Below are positions 41,152-52,677 of a stretch of DNA of 64,000 nucleotides, one piece after another. The number at the start of each line of letters is the position of its first letter. Position 1 is the first letter of the stretch. The DNA comes from Metabacillus arenae (GTDB lineage Bacteria > Bacillota > Bacilli > Bacillales > Bacillaceae). Location: the NCBI RefSeq assembly GCF_014773385.1, contig NZ_JACXAI010000008.1, positions 1-64,000 on the forward strand. The letters run 5' to 3'. Under the pieces are notes generated by a model that was not told the origin of the DNA, did no database searches, and was given only the letters and a program-made list of their open reading frames with translations. A program made the translations under genes and the position numbers.

Positions 41152-44100
41152 ATGAAAAAGCAAGGATATCCGGTTGCGCAAGGTTTATATCATCCTGAAC
41201 ATGAACATGAAGCCTGCGGGATCGGGATGGTCGCAAATATTAATGGAAAAAAAACACATGAAATTGTTGAAAATGCTATAACAATTTTATGTAATTTAGA
41301 GCATCGGGGAGGACAATCAGCAGACACTAGTACCGGAGATGGTGCAGGTATTCTGACACAAATCCCACACTCTTTTTTTGAGAAACAATGCGAAAAAGAA
41401 AACATTATACTTCCGGAAGAAGGCAGATACGGGATTGGCATGGTCTTTCTCCCCCAGGACCCGGAAATAAGAAAACAGACTCAAAAACTGGTCAAAAACG
41501 TAATTGAAGAGGAAGGACAAATCTTTCTTGGTTGGCGGACTGTTCCGGTCAATGATTCGTATGTCGGTGACATGGCTAAGAAATCAAAACCGTTTATTCG
41601 CCAAATGTTTATTGCTCCTTCCAGTGATATCAATGATCAGAGTGTTTTTGAAAGAAAATTATATGTGATTCGAAAGAGACTTGAAAAAGAAGTACCTTCC
41701 TCTGATATTGAACATCAAGAAGGCGTTTACATTTGCAGCTTATCGACAAGTACAATTGTGTATAAAGGTATGTTAATTCCAGAACAACTTGATTCCTTTT
41801 ATATTGACTTGAATCATCGGGATTTCAAATCGGCATTAGCCCTCGTTCATTCACGCTTTAGTACGAATACATTTCCAAGCTGGGAGCGATCACACCCGAA
41901 TCGATTTACGATACATAATGGCGAATTTAATACAATTAAGGGAAATGTTAATTGGATGCAGGCCAGGGAGTCGCAATGTGAATCGGAATTATTTAAAGGC
42001 GAGGATTATCAAAAGCTATTCCCGGTGATTGATACAGATGGTAGTGACTCTTCAATGTTTGATAATTGTTTTGAATTTCTTCACCTTTCAGGACGATCTC
42101 TAGCTCATACAGCAATGATGATGATCCCTGAGCCATGGGCTAATGATGAAACAATGGATAATGAAAAGAAATCTTTTTATGAATATCACAGCTGTCTAAT
42201 GGAACCATGGGACGGGCCGGCAGCTGTTGTATTTACAGATGGAAGACAAATAGGGGCGTGTCTAGACCGAAATGGATTACGGCCAGCAAGATATTATGTA
42301 ACAAAAGACGGAATGATCGTATTAGGATCTGAAGTTGGTGCTTTAGATATTTTTGTTGAAGATATTGAATATAAAGACAGGCTTCATCCAGGGAAAATGC
42401 TCCTGGTCGATTTAGAAAAAGGCATGATTATTCCAGATGAAGAAATTAAGAAGCAAATTGCGTCAGAACAGCCGTATCAAGCTTGGCTGTCTGAACATTT
42501 AGTCAGTTTAAATGGCATACCAGACACGAGTGATGACAAACCAGTATTTAATGTGGATGAACGTACGAAACAACAACTCGCATTTGGGTATACCTATGAA
42601 GAGTTAAATAAAATGATGAAGCCTATGGTTACGGACGGGAAAGACCCCGTTGGCTCTATGGGTTATGACTCCCCACTTGCCGTTTTATCAAAAAAACCCC
42701 AGCTTCTCTATAACTATTTTAAGCAGTTGTTTGCACAAGTAACTAATCCTCCGATTGATGCGATAAGAGAGGAAATCATCACCTCTGTTGTAACAACAAT
42801 TGGACCGGAAAGAAATCTTATCAAACCTGAGCCAGAAAGCTGCAGACAAATTCAAATTGATTCGCCGATATTGAATAATGGTCAACTAAAAAAACTTTAT
42901 CAATCAGACTTTAAGTGTGAAACGTTATCAATACTATTTCCAATCGAAGCTGAGCCTCCTGATTTTGCAATGCTATTAGATGAGCTATTTGCTAAAGCTG
43001 ACAATGGAATTGAAAAGGGAGCGGCATTGCTCATTTTATCTGATCGAGGAGTAAATGAGGAATATTCAGCATTGCCGGCTCTGCTTGCTGTCTCAGGATT
43101 GCACCATCACTTGATCCGAAGCGGGACACGTTCTAAGGTAAGTATTCTAATTGAATCTGCAGAACCAAGAGAAGTCCATCATTTTGCAACCTTACTTGGA
43201 TACGGGGCAGAAGCAATCAATCCGTATTTAGCATTTGAGTCAATCGGAGGTCTAATTGAAACAGGAGCCTTACTTGATTACCAATTTGAGAAAGCTGTTG
43301 AAGTATATAGGAAGGCTGTTACGGATGGAATCGTTAAAGTGATATCGAAAATGGGAATTTCAACGATTCAAAGTTATCGGGGTGCACAAATATTTGAAGC
43401 CGTTGGCATTCATCAGGACGTTATCGATAAGTATTTCACACAAACCGCATCACGTATAGGTGGAATCGGATTAGATATTATTGCAAAAGAAGTCTTGTTG
43501 AGACATAACAGAGCATTTGATGATTCAAAAGGGTTAGAGAAGACATTAGAATCAGGCGATGATTTTCAGTGGCGTCAAAATGGAGAAGATCATCAATACA
43601 ATCCAAAGACGATTCATTTGCTTCAACATGCCTGTCGTACAAATAATTATAAACTCTTTAAAAACTACTCATCATTACTAACAGATACGGAACACAATTT
43701 ACAATCGATTCGAGGAATGCTTTCTTTTAAGAAAAGAGATGCTATACCGATTGACGAAGTGGAATCAATAGAACAGATTTGTAAAAGGTTTAAAACAGGC
43801 GCAATGTCTTACGGTTCAATCAGTAGTGAAGCTCATGAGGCACTTGCGATTGCCATGAACCGGATCGGAGGTAAAAGTAACTCGGGAGAAGGGGGAGAGA
43901 ACCCTGATCGATTTACAGCTGATCCAAATGGTGATTTAAGGCGAAGTGCCATTAAACAAATCGCTTCGGGTCGATTTGGCGTTAATAGTCATTATCTAGT
44001 CAACGCCGATGAGATTCAAATAAAAGTTGCTCAAGGTGCAAAGCCAGGAGAAGGAGGTCATCTTCCTGGAAAGAAAGTGTATCCATGGATTGCGGAAGTG

Positions 44101-45747
44101 AGGGGCTCAACTCCAGGTGTAGGACTGATTTCACCACCACCGCATCATGATATCTATTCAATTGAGGATTTAGCTGAATTAATTCATAACTTGAAAAATG
44201 CAAACCCAACGGCCCGGATTAGTGTCAAGCTTGTTTCAGAAGTAGGTGTTGGGACTATTGCAGCAGGTGTCGCGAAAGGGAGAGCAGATCTTGTCCTCAT
44301 CAGTGGTTATGACGGGGGAACTGGGGCAGCTCCGCGGACAAGTTTAAAACATGCAGGAATGCCATGGGAAATTGGGCTGGCAGAAACACATCAAACCTTA
44401 CTGTTGAATCGTTTGCGTGATCGGATCGTTGTTGAAACAGACGGAAAAATGATGACAGGTAGAGATGTTGTAATTGCTGCGCTCCTTGGAGCAGAGGAAT
44501 ATGGGTTTTCAACGGCCCCTTTAGTTGTCTTAGGTTGTATTTTAATGCGTGTTTGTCACCTTGACACGTGTCCAGTAGGGATTGCGACACAAAACCCAGA
44601 GCTTAGGAAGAAGTTTAATGGTGAAGCCGTGCATGTTACAAATTTTATGAGATTCATTGCAACTGAAGTAAGAGAGCTAATGGCAGAACTCGGGTTTCGA
44701 ACAATGAATGAAATGATTGGCAGGACGAATGTCCTAGAAGTCAATCAAGCCATTACCCATTGGAAAACTAAAGGGATTGATCTAAGCTCTCTTCTCTATC
44801 AACCAGAAGTACCTGAAAATGTTAGTCGATATGCGACAGTTGAACAGGTTCATGGACTTGATAAAACATTAGACAAACAAGAATTAATCCCATTATGTAA
44901 AGAAGCGATTGAAAACCAAGAACCGGTAGAAGCGACTTTCTCAATTCGGAACATTAACCGAGTTGCAGGGACGATGCTAGGAAGTGAAATAACAAAACGT
45001 TATGGTGCAAAGGGGCTGCCTGAGGACACTATTCGTCTTACCTGTAAAGGTTCTGCTGGACAGAGTTTTGGTGCATTTATTCCACCTGGATTAACAATGA
45101 AACTTGTTGGAGATGCAAATGATTTTATAGGGAAGGGTTTATCGGGTGGTAAAATTATTGTCCGCCCTTCTAGGAAGAGCACATTTATCCCAGAAGAAAA
45201 CATTATTATCGGAAACGTTTCTTTTTACGGGGCAACTGCAGGAGAAGCCTATATAAATGGAATTGCTGGTGAACGGTTTTGTGTAAGAAATAGTGGTGCC
45301 AATGTTGTTGTAGAGGGCGTTGGAGACCATGGTTGTGAATACATGACAGGTGGAAAGGTCATTGTGTTAGGTGCAACAGGGAAAAACTTCGCAGCTGGAA
45401 TGTCAGGTGGGGTTGCGTATGTATTGGATGAATCAAATGGTTTCCGAGTAAAGTGTAATCAAGAACTAGTTTATCTTGATTCTATTGTTGATGAAATTGA
45501 ACTTCAAACTGTCTATGAAATGATTGAAAAACATGTTCAATATACAAACAGTGCATTTGGAAAGAGAGTGTTGGATAATTGGGCAGAAATGAAAGAAAAA
45601 TTTGTTCGTGTTATTCCAAAAGATTATCTAGAGATGCAAGAGAGAATTAAACACTTGCAAGCAAGCGGGTTAAGTAATCATAATGCCGCGCTCATTGCAT
45701 TTGAAGAAGGCAAAAAAGTAGTCAATTCAATAAAGGATGGGGGGTAA
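41152..45747 (+). CDS. gltA: Glutamate synthase (NADPH) large subunit
   Basis: Named as in Bacillus (gltB in E. coli). It moves the amide of glutamine to 2-oxoglutarate. The 1,531-residue protein has a 21-residue propeptide before the N-terminal nucleophile Cys22 ([11 protein letters not shown]), the class II amidotransferase domain ([20 protein letters not shown]), the FMN synthase domain ([20 protein letters not shown]), the 3Fe-4S cysteines in [15 protein letters not shown] and the C-terminal GXGXG beta-helix ([25 protein letters not shown]). GltC, usually divergent upstream, is absent here; an IS605-like relic lies there instead. The small subunit gene begins 3 bp after its stop. Confidence 0.97.
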   Translation: MKKQGYPVAQGLYHPEHEHEACGIGMVANINGKKTHEIVENAITILCNLEHRGGQSADTSTGDGAGILTQIPHSFFEKQCEKENIILPEEGRYGIGMVFLPQDPEIRKQTQKLVKNVIEEEGQIFLGWRTVPVNDSYVGDMAKKSKPFIRQMFIAPSSDINDQSVFERKLYVIRKRLEKEVPSSDIEHQEGVYICSLSTSTIVYKGMLIPEQLDSFYIDLNHRDFKSALALVHSRFSTNTFPSWERSHPNRFTIHNGEFNTIKGNVNWMQARESQCESELFKGEDYQKLFPVIDTDGSDSSMFDNCFEFLHLSGRSLAHTAMMMIPEPWANDETMDNEKKSFYEYHSCLMEPWDGPAAVVFTDGRQIGACLDRNGLRPARYYVTKDGMIVLGSEVGALDIFVEDIEYKDRLHPGKMLLVDLEKGMIIPDEEIKKQIASEQPYQAWLSEHLVSLNGIPDTSDDKPVFNVDERTKQQLAFGYTYEELNKMMKPMVTDGKDPVGSMGYDSPLAVLSKKPQLLYNYFKQLFAQVTNPPIDAIREEIITSVVTTIGPERNLIKPEPESCRQIQIDSPILNNGQLKKLYQSDFKCETLSILFPIEAEPPDFAMLLDELFAKADNGIEKGAALLILSDRGVNEEYSALPALLAVSGLHHHLIRSGTRSKVSILIESAEPREVHHFATLLGYGAEAINPYLAFESIGGLIETGALLDYQFEKAVEVYRKAVTDGIVKVISKMGISTIQSYRGAQIFEAVGIHQDVIDKYFTQTASRIGGIGLDIIAKEVLLRHNRAFDDSKGLEKTLESGDDFQWRQNGEDHQYNPKTIHLLQHACRTNNYKLFKNYSSLLTDTEHNLQSIRGMLSFKKRDAIPIDEVESIEQICKRFKTGAMSYGSISSEAHEALAIAMNRIGGKSNSGEGGENPDRFTADPNGDLRRSAIKQIASGRFGVNSHYLVNADEIQIKVAQGAKPGEGGHLPGKKVYPWIAEVRGSTPGVGLISPPPHHDIYSIEDLAELIHNLKNANPTARISVKLVSEVGVGTIAAGVAKGRADLVLISGYDGGTGAAPRTSLKHAGMPWEIGLAETHQTLLLNRLRDRIVVETDGKMMTGRDVVIAALLGAEEYGFSTAPLVVLGCILMRVCHLDTCPVGIATQNPELRKKFNGEAVHVTNFMRFIATEVRELMAELGFRTMNEMIGRTNVLEVNQAITHWKTKGIDLSSLLYQPEVPENVSRYATVEQVHGLDKTLDKQELIPLCKEAIENQEPVEATFSIRNINRVAGTMLGSEITKRYGAKGLPEDTIRLTCKGSAGQSFGAFIPPGLTMKLVGDANDFIGKGLSGGKIIVRPSRKSTFIPEENIIIGNVSFYGATAGEAYINGIAGERFCVRNSGANVVVEGVGDHGCEYMTGGKVIVLGATGKNFAAGMSGGVAYVLDESNGFRVKCNQELVYLDSIVDEIELQTVYEMIEKHVQYTNSAFGKRVLDNWAEMKEKFVRVIPKDYLEMQERIKHLQASGLSNHNAALIAFEEGKKVVNSIKDGG

Positions 45748-45750
45748 ACG

Positions 45751-47235
45751 ATGGGAAAGCCAACGGGTTTTATAGACTATCAACGTCAAACACGACCCGA
45801 ACGTGACCCTGTAACACGAACGAATGATTGGGACGTTTATACGTTGCCGCTTGATGAAAAAGTGCTAAAACAACAGGGTGCTCGTTGTATGGATTGCGGG
45901 ATTCCAACCTGTCATACAGGTACGATATTAAACGAGATGACTTCTGGTTGTCCCGTCAATCACTTAATACCAGAGTGGAACGATTTAGTTTTTCAAGGGC
46001 AATGGCAAGAGGCCTTAAAACGAGAGCATAGAATGAATAACTTTCCTGAATTTACAGGGATGGCTTGCCCGGCACCCTGTGAAGGTGCATGTGTTCTCGG
46101 TATAAATGAGCCACCGGTTGCAATACGTTCAATTGAATTAGAAATTATTGAAAAAGGATTTAAGGAAGGATGGGTGAAGCCAGAGCCTCCAGAAATCAGA
46201 ACTGATAAAAAGGTGGCAATCGTTGGCTCTGGACCAGCAGGTTTGGCGTGCGGCGCTCAACTTAACAAAGCAGGACATAAGGTAACTGTATTTGAACGTC
46301 ATGACCGCGTTGGGGGTCTTTTAACATATGGAATACCTGAAATGAAGCTTCCTTATGCTGTTGTCGAGCGACGTGTAAATCTTCTGAAAGCAGAAGGAAT
46401 TACGTTTGTGACAAATACAGTAGTAGGAAATGATTACCCAATTTCTACTCTTCAAACAGAATTTGATGCTGTGGTTCTTTGCGGTGGGGCTACAAAGCAT
46501 CGCGATTTACAGGTGGACGGGAGAGAGTTAAAAGGGATTCATTATGCAATGGACTTTCTCCATGCTAATACGAAAAGTTTATTAGACTCAAATCTTGAAA
46601 ATGGCGACTATATATCAGCAAAAGATAAAGATGTCATTGTCATTGGTGGAGGGGATACAGGGACTGATTGTTTAGCTACTTCAATTAGACATAAATGCAA
46701 AAGTTTAACACAGTTTGATATTTATGAGAAAAAAGGTGACACTCGAGCTGATGATAATCCTTGGCCGCAGTGGCCAGTGATTCATCGAGTTGAATATGGT
46801 CAAAAAGAAGCAGCGGCTGTCTTTGGAGAAGATCCACGTGCCTATGCCGTGATGACGAAAAAGTTTGTTGGGGATGAAAACGGGCAAGTCAAAGAAGTCC
46901 ATACTATTAATGTAGAAACAACAATGGATGAAAATGGGCGACGAGTTCGAAAAGAGATTCCTGGTACAGAAAAAGTATGGCCTGCTCAGTTAGTGTTACT
47001 TGCGATAGGATTTACTGGACCTGAGCAAAGTTTCCTGCAAAAACTTGATGTTGAAACAGATGAACGTTCAAATGTAAAAGCTGAATATGGAAAATATAAG
47101 ACCAACATCAAAGGCGTTTTTGCTGCCGGTGATATGCGCCGCGGACAAAGTCTTATAGTTTGGGCGATCAATGAAGGTCGAGAGGCTGCCAGGGAATGTG
47201 ACAAATATTTAATGGGTGAAACGAAGTTACCTTAG
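45751..47235 (+). CDS. gltB: Glutamate synthase small subunit
   Basis: The FAD/NADPH electron-feeding subunit (gltD in E. coli). The 494-residue protein has the N-terminal cysteine clusters for 4Fe-4S centres ([29 protein letters not shown]), the FAD dinucleotide motif [11 protein letters not shown], the NADPH motif [11 protein letters not shown] and the C-terminal [29 protein letters not shown] gives the start 3 bp after gltA. Both subunits form one operon for ammonium assimilation with glutamine synthetase. Confidence 0.97.
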   Translation: MGKPTGFIDYQRQTRPERDPVTRTNDWDVYTLPLDEKVLKQQGARCMDCGIPTCHTGTILNEMTSGCPVNHLIPEWNDLVFQGQWQEALKREHRMNNFPEFTGMACPAPCEGACVLGINEPPVAIRSIELEIIEKGFKEGWVKPEPPEIRTDKKVAIVGSGPAGLACGAQLNKAGHKVTVFERHDRVGGLLTYGIPEMKLPYAVVERRVNLLKAEGITFVTNTVVGNDYPISTLQTEFDAVVLCGGATKHRDLQVDGRELKGIHYAMDFLHANTKSLLDSNLENGDYISAKDKDVIVIGGGDTGTDCLATSIRHKCKSLTQFDIYEKKGDTRADDNPWPQWPVIHRVEYGQKEAAAVFGEDPRAYAVMTKKFVGDENGQVKEVHTINVETTMDENGRRVRKEIPGTEKVWPAQLVLLAIGFTGPEQSFLQKLDVETDERSNVKAEYGKYKTNIKGVFAAGDMRRGQSLIVWAINEGREAARECDKYLMGETKLP

Positions 47236-47324
47236 AACGACTTATTTTAACTTATGTGTAAAAATTTATTTTCTGTTATCTTTAGTAGGGCAGTTATGCT
47301 AGAGTCGACACATGTGGAAAGCGG

Positions 47325-47395
47325 TGACGGTGCAAATATTCGGATAATGATGTAAATATCCAGGTGATGGTGCAAATATCGGGATAAATAGGTAT
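47325..47395. repeat. Family 1 minisatellite, short cluster
   Basis: Three to four units (GTGACGGTGCAAATATTCGG, ATAATGATGTAAATATCCAG, GTGATGGTGCAAATATCGGG) match the 20-bp array after thiY. Confidence 0.75.
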
Positions 47396-47501
47396 TATGG
47401 TGGGAAATGGGGGCATGTTAGTGGCGAAATTCACCATACTCCCACCAATTCCATCTGTTAAAATCGTTATTGAGTAAAATTAAAGCTTGAAGGAAGGTTA
47501 T

Positions 47502-47630
47502 TTGAAATCAATTCTATTAATTATTCTATCATTACTTTTGATTCTGCCTTCGTTACTATTTTTTGATCTGTGGAAAAACTGTCCACACCTACTTTCATTC
47601 CATTTTATACCTGCATGTTCTGATACATAA
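47502..47630 (+). CDS. Possible small hydrophobic secreted peptide
   Basis: GAAGGAAGG lies before a TTG start encoding 42 residues: KSILLIILSLLLILPSLLFF then DLWKNCPHLLSFHFIPACSD. A signal-like helix and two cysteines are seen. It could equally be the start of a decayed membrane gene. Weak call. Confidence 0.25.
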   Translation: MKSILLIILSLLLILPSLLFFDLWKNCPHLLSFHFIPACSDT

Positions 47631-47768
47631 GTCTTAACACCAAATTTCAAAGCAATTTTAAGATTGTTTTCTTTTTTTAGTTCTTATATTGCGGAAAACT
47701 TGGAAACAAGAGCAAAGTTCTATCTTCCTAGTTCTTACTCAATAAAGGCGAATTTCAGATCCTCTCAT

Positions 47769-47880
47769 AAATTCAGATCAGCTGCCAGCCCTTCATACTT
47801 TTTTGAATAAGGAAGCGGCATGACTCCTGTTATCTGATTTGCTCCTGAAACCTTTACTAAATTGGATAAATTCAGATCTT
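47769..47880 (-). pseudogene. Unrecognised decayed coding fragment
   Basis: The minus strand has an open stretch (NLVKVSGANQITGVMPLPYS, then KKYEGLAADLNL) ended by a stop, with a possible upstream part in another frame (KLEPGRSSWYISKI). The composition is protein-like but I do not recognise a family. Surrounding DNA between gltB and the LacI gene shows nothing else clear. Confidence 0.35.
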
Positions 47881-48084
47881 AGAAATGTACCAAGATGACC
47901 TCCCAGGCTCAAGTTTTATACACTTATCTTCTTCTAATTTTTTTTAAAGCAGTCTGTATTGTACCTCAGCCAACCTGATATTTTTCAAAAAAATCATAAC
48001 TTAAGAGGATTTAACCTTCCAGTTAAAACATAAGTGTGAATAGTTTTACGAAAAAACAAAATAATAAAAAAAGCAATTATAAAA

Positions 48085-49291
<1,207 letters not shown>

Positions 49292-49352
49292 AAGGATAAG
49301 AGGTTGAATGGGTTCACTTTGATAAAGTTTTCACCTCGTTTTTATAGGATTA

Positions 49353-49366
49353 AGAAAACGGTTACT
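49353..49366 (+). promoter_or_regulatory. Catabolite-responsive (cre) or LacI-type operator before the binding-protein gene
   Basis: AGAAAACGGTTACT fits the cre consensus TGWAANCGNTNWCA apart from its first and last bases. It lies 22 bp before the solute-binding gene. CcpA repression when glucose is present is expected; binding by the local LacI protein is the alternative. Confidence 0.6.
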
Positions 49367-49387
49367 TAATGTAGGGGGGAAATTAAA

Positions 49388-50620
49388 ATGAGGAAAACAG
49401 TGACTTTACTATTGACTAGCTTTTTAACTCTCGCAAGCCTATCAGGCTGTGGAAATAATGCAGCTAATGAATCTAGTGATAAAATTAAAATTGAATTTTT
49501 CCATTATAAAACCGAAGCAAAAGGAACATTCGATCAATTAATTGAAAAATTTGAAGAAGAGAACCCTGGAATTGATGTTGTTCAATCAAATCCACCTGAT
49601 TCCGAAACAGTCTTGAAAATGCGCGTTGTGAAGCGTGAAATTCCTGATGTTATCGGAATTGGAGCAAACTTTACTTTTGCCGATTTGGCTAACGCAAAAA
49701 TATTTAAAGATCTTACTGGTAATGAATTGTTAAAGGATATCCAACCTGATTATGTTCAAATGATGAAAGAAGTTCCGGCTGTAGAGGAAGTGTATGCGGT
49801 TCCATACGCAGCTAACGCGAGTGCGGTTATTTATAATAAAGATATTTTCAAAGAATTGGGACTTGAAGTACCAACTACATGGGATGAATTTATTAAAACA
49901 GCCGAAACGATAAAGGCAGCAGGAAAAATTCCATTTTACTTTACCTTTAAAGATGCATGGACAACCCTTCCATCCTATAATGCCCTTGCAGCCAACACAC
50001 AAGGAGAAACGTTTTATCAGGATTTGAGAAAAGGGGAAACAACATTTGCAAAAGGTCATAAGGAGGCAGCGGAGAAGCTGTTAAAACTAGTTGAATATGG
50101 TCATAAAGCCCAGTATGGAAGAGCATATTCTGATGGAAACATTGCTTTTGCTAAAGGTGAATCAGCCATGTATCTCCAAGGGATTTGGGCAATTCCTGAA
50201 ATAAAAAAAGCAAATCCTGACATTAATCTTGGAGTTTTCCCCTACCCTGTAACAAATAAACCTGGTGGATCCAAATTAGTTTCAGGAGTGGACTTATTAC
50301 TTGCGTTTCCGACGACATCAGAACATCCTGAAGAAGCTAAAAAATTCGTTGAGTTTCTATTAGACGATGAAAATATAAAAACATATATTAATCAGCAGAA
50401 CGCATTTTCAGCGAAAAAAAGCGTTGTCCAGGAAGACCCTGTTTTAGAGGGCTTAAAAGCTAGTATTGAAAAAGGCGAACTTCTTGACTTTCCTGATCAC
50501 TATGTACCAATTGCAGTAGGACTCGAAAAACAGCTGCAAGTGTTAACACAGAAAAAAGATGTTGATCAATTTTTAAAGACTCTTGATAAAGAATGGTCAA
50601 AAGTACAGGACCGTCAATAA
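49388..50620 (+). CDS. msmE: Sugar ABC transporter substrate-binding lipoprotein (MsmE-like)
   Basis: A 410-residue family 1 extracellular binding lipoprotein: signal LLLTSFLTLASLSGC with lipobox Cys21, VVKREIPDVIGIGANFTFAD, VPYAANASAVIYNKDIFKEL and AMYLQGIWAIPEIKKANPDI. It captures an oligosaccharide (raffinose-type is likely from the GH36 neighbour) and hands it to the two permeases downstream. GTAGGGGGG gives the start. A GC-rich repeat of ~230 bp now separates it from the permease genes. Confidence 0.9.
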   Translation: MRKTVTLLLTSFLTLASLSGCGNNAANESSDKIKIEFFHYKTEAKGTFDQLIEKFEEENPGIDVVQSNPPDSETVLKMRVVKREIPDVIGIGANFTFADLANAKIFKDLTGNELLKDIQPDYVQMMKEVPAVEEVYAVPYAANASAVIYNKDIFKELGLEVPTTWDEFIKTAETIKAAGKIPFYFTFKDAWTTLPSYNALAANTQGETFYQDLRKGETTFAKGHKEAAEKLLKLVEYGHKAQYGRAYSDGNIAFAKGESAMYLQGIWAIPEIKKANPDINLGVFPYPVTNKPGGSKLVSGVDLLLAFPTTSEHPEEAKKFVEFLLDDENIKTYINQQNAFSAKKSVVQEDPVLEGLKASIEKGELLDFPDHYVPIAVGLEKQLQVLTQKKDVDQFLKTLDKEWSKVQDRQ

Positions 50621-50624
50621 AAAG

Positions 50625-50850
50625 GGAACAGAACGAAAAGCTCAGGGGCGCTAGTCCTTCAGCGACAAGCATTCGGGCGAGCTGGCAGAAAGTTGTTCTT
50701 AACCCTTTTCGGGCGGATTGGCTTATGAACTAAGGGCCGCTGGCGCCTGGCCGGCAAAGACGTCACTTCCTTATGCCTGCCGGTACCAGGACGTGTCCAC
50801 CTGCGCTGGACAATGATAACTAACTTTAATGCACTAATACTTTAATCTAC
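50625..50850 (-). repeat. Large GC-rich intergenic repeat inside the msm operon
   Basis: Reverse-complement relative of 26240-26460 over its length: GAACGAAAAGCTCAGGGGCG at the left, CGGGCGGATTGGCTTATGAA inside, then TATGCCTGCCGG and GTCCACCTGCGCTGGAC at the right, ending in ACTTTAATGCACTAATAC. It occupies nearly all the space between the binding-protein and first permease genes. Confidence 0.85.
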
Positions 50851-50931
50851 TTAAACTTTTTGAAACCATAAAAAAGTTAATGGTTATCTAATGAACATTC
50901 CTCTAATCAACTAAAAGGGAAGGAAAAAACT

Positions 50932-51798
50932 ATGAAAATGAAAAATATCACAATCTATTTAATGGCGTTGCCTGGCGTTTTACTCTTTGCCGTCTTTCAC
51001 ACACTTCCCGCCTTACAAGGTGTATATTATTCATTTACGAACTGGGACGGCTTAAGTTTTGAATATGACTTTATAGGATTTAAAAACTATTTAAATTTAT
51101 TTAAAGACGAAAATATATTTAATTCCTATGCTTTTACATTTAAATTTGCGATTTTATCGACAATACTAGTGAATATCTTAAGTCTTTTAATTGCCATTGG
51201 CTTAAATGCAAAGATAAAATTTAAAAATTTTTTCAGAGCTGTTTACTTTTTACCAAACGTTCTTGGTGTGTTAATTGTCGGCTACATCTTTAACTATATT
51301 TTTTCAAACATTGTTCCGAAATTTGGTGAACAGCTAAATATTGGTTTTCTTTCGACAAATATATTGGGTAATGGAAATTTAGCTTGGATCGGAATCGTTC
51401 TTGTGGCGGTTTGGCAAGCATGTGCGTTAAATGTCATTTTATATTTAGCAGGGCTTCAAACGGTGCCAAATGAATTATATGAAGCATCAAGTCTTGATGG
51501 CGCCAACAAATTGCAGGAATTTTGGAAAATAACATTCCCAATGATTGCACCTTTCTTTACGATTAATATGGTTCTTGCCATGAAAAATTTCTTAATGGTA
51601 TTCGACCAGGTAATAGCGTTGACCAATGGCGGACCGGGCCGGGCAACGGAAGCGATTTCGGTTCTCATTTATAAGGGAGGCTTCCAAGGTGGAGAGTTTG
51701 CCTATCAATCTGCCAACTCAGTCATTTACTTTATTGTCATCATGTTGATATCTATTTTTCAAATTAAAGTGCTTCAAAGAAGGGAGATTGACATGTAA
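50932..51798 (+). CDS. msmF: Sugar ABC transporter permease 1 (MsmF-like)
   Basis: A 288-residue MalF-type permease with six hydrophobic segments, from MALPGVLLFAVFHTLPALQG to SVIYFIVIMLISIFQI. The EAA loop reads YEASSLDGANKLQEFWKITF then PMIAPF. AAGGGAAGGAAAA precedes the ATG. Its stop overlaps the next start by one base (TAATG), so the two permeases are coupled. Confidence 0.9.
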   Translation: MKMKNITIYLMALPGVLLFAVFHTLPALQGVYYSFTNWDGLSFEYDFIGFKNYLNLFKDENIFNSYAFTFKFAILSTILVNILSLLIAIGLNAKIKFKNFFRAVYFLPNVLGVLIVGYIFNYIFSNIVPKFGEQLNIGFLSTNILGNGNLAWIGIVLVAVWQACALNVILYLAGLQTVPNELYEASSLDGANKLQEFWKITFPMIAPFFTINMVLAMKNFLMVFDQVIALTNGGPGRATEAISVLIYKGGFQGGEFAYQSANSVIYFIVIMLISIFQIKVLQRREIDM

Positions 51799-52619
51799 TG
51801 AAACAGAAAAAAACGAATTGGACTGTGACCATATTAATAGCTTTAGGTTCGTTGTTTATCATTTTTCCTTTGTATATTGCGATTTCGATTGCATTAAAAA
51901 CACCAGAAGAGCTGGCAAATTCAGTGCTGTCACTACCGCTCGGGTTCCATTTTGAAAACTTTGCAAATGCGATTGAAGCAACAAACTTCTTTCATGCATT
52001 TAAGAATAGTGCCTATATTACGGTTCTTACACTTGTTTTTACAATTCTGACTAACTCAATGGTTGCTTATGTCATTGCCAGAAATCTGCACCGGAAATTT
52101 TTTAAAGGTTTGTATTACTATTTTGTTGGTGCTTTATTTATTCCATTTCCTATAATTATGTTACCAGTTATAAAGCTTACTTCCAGTCTTGGGATGACAG
52201 ATCCAAATGGATTAATCTTTTTATATATTGTTTACGGTATGGCCTTTAATACATTTATTTATGTAGGGTATATACGGTCGATCCCGATAGAGCTTGAGGA
52301 GGCAGCAATTGTTGATGGATGCAGCACATGGGGTGTGTTTTGGAAGGTGATATTTCCGTTATTAACTCCTATAAATGCTACAGTTGGAATTTTAACTTGT
52401 TTATGGGCATGGAATGACTTTTTGCTGCCATTAATTATCTTAAGTGACCAGGAACATTCTACTCTTCCATTGGTTCAATACATTTTCCAGTCGCAATTTG
52501 CGACAGATGTTAATTTAGCATTTGCTTCCTATCTATTAGCATTATCACCAATGGTTATTGTCTATGTCATCGCACAAAAATGGATTATCGGTGGTGTGAC
52601 AAGGGGAGCAATAAAATAA
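51798..52619 (+). CDS. msmG: Sugar ABC transporter permease 2 (MsmG-like)
   Basis: A 273-residue MalG-type permease with six helices and the EAA loop LEEAAIVDGCSTWGVFWKVI then FPLLTP. It pairs with the preceding permease. No ATPase gene is present in the operon; in Bacillus a shared ATPase (MsmX) encoded elsewhere energises several such importers, and the same is likely here. Confidence 0.9.
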   Translation: MKQKKTNWTVTILIALGSLFIIFPLYIAISIALKTPEELANSVLSLPLGFHFENFANAIEATNFFHAFKNSAYITVLTLVFTILTNSMVAYVIARNLHRKFFKGLYYYFVGALFIPFPIIMLPVIKLTSSLGMTDPNGLIFLYIVYGMAFNTFIYVGYIRSIPIELEEAAIVDGCSTWGVFWKVIFPLLTPINATVGILTCLWAWNDFLLPLIILSDQEHSTLPLVQYIFQSQFATDVNLAFASYLLALSPMVIVYVIAQKWIIGGVTRGAIK

Positions 52620-52677
52620 TAATTCGTATAATGAAATGCCTTTATAAGCAGAAAATTGAAACGGAGTGAAAAAGCAA

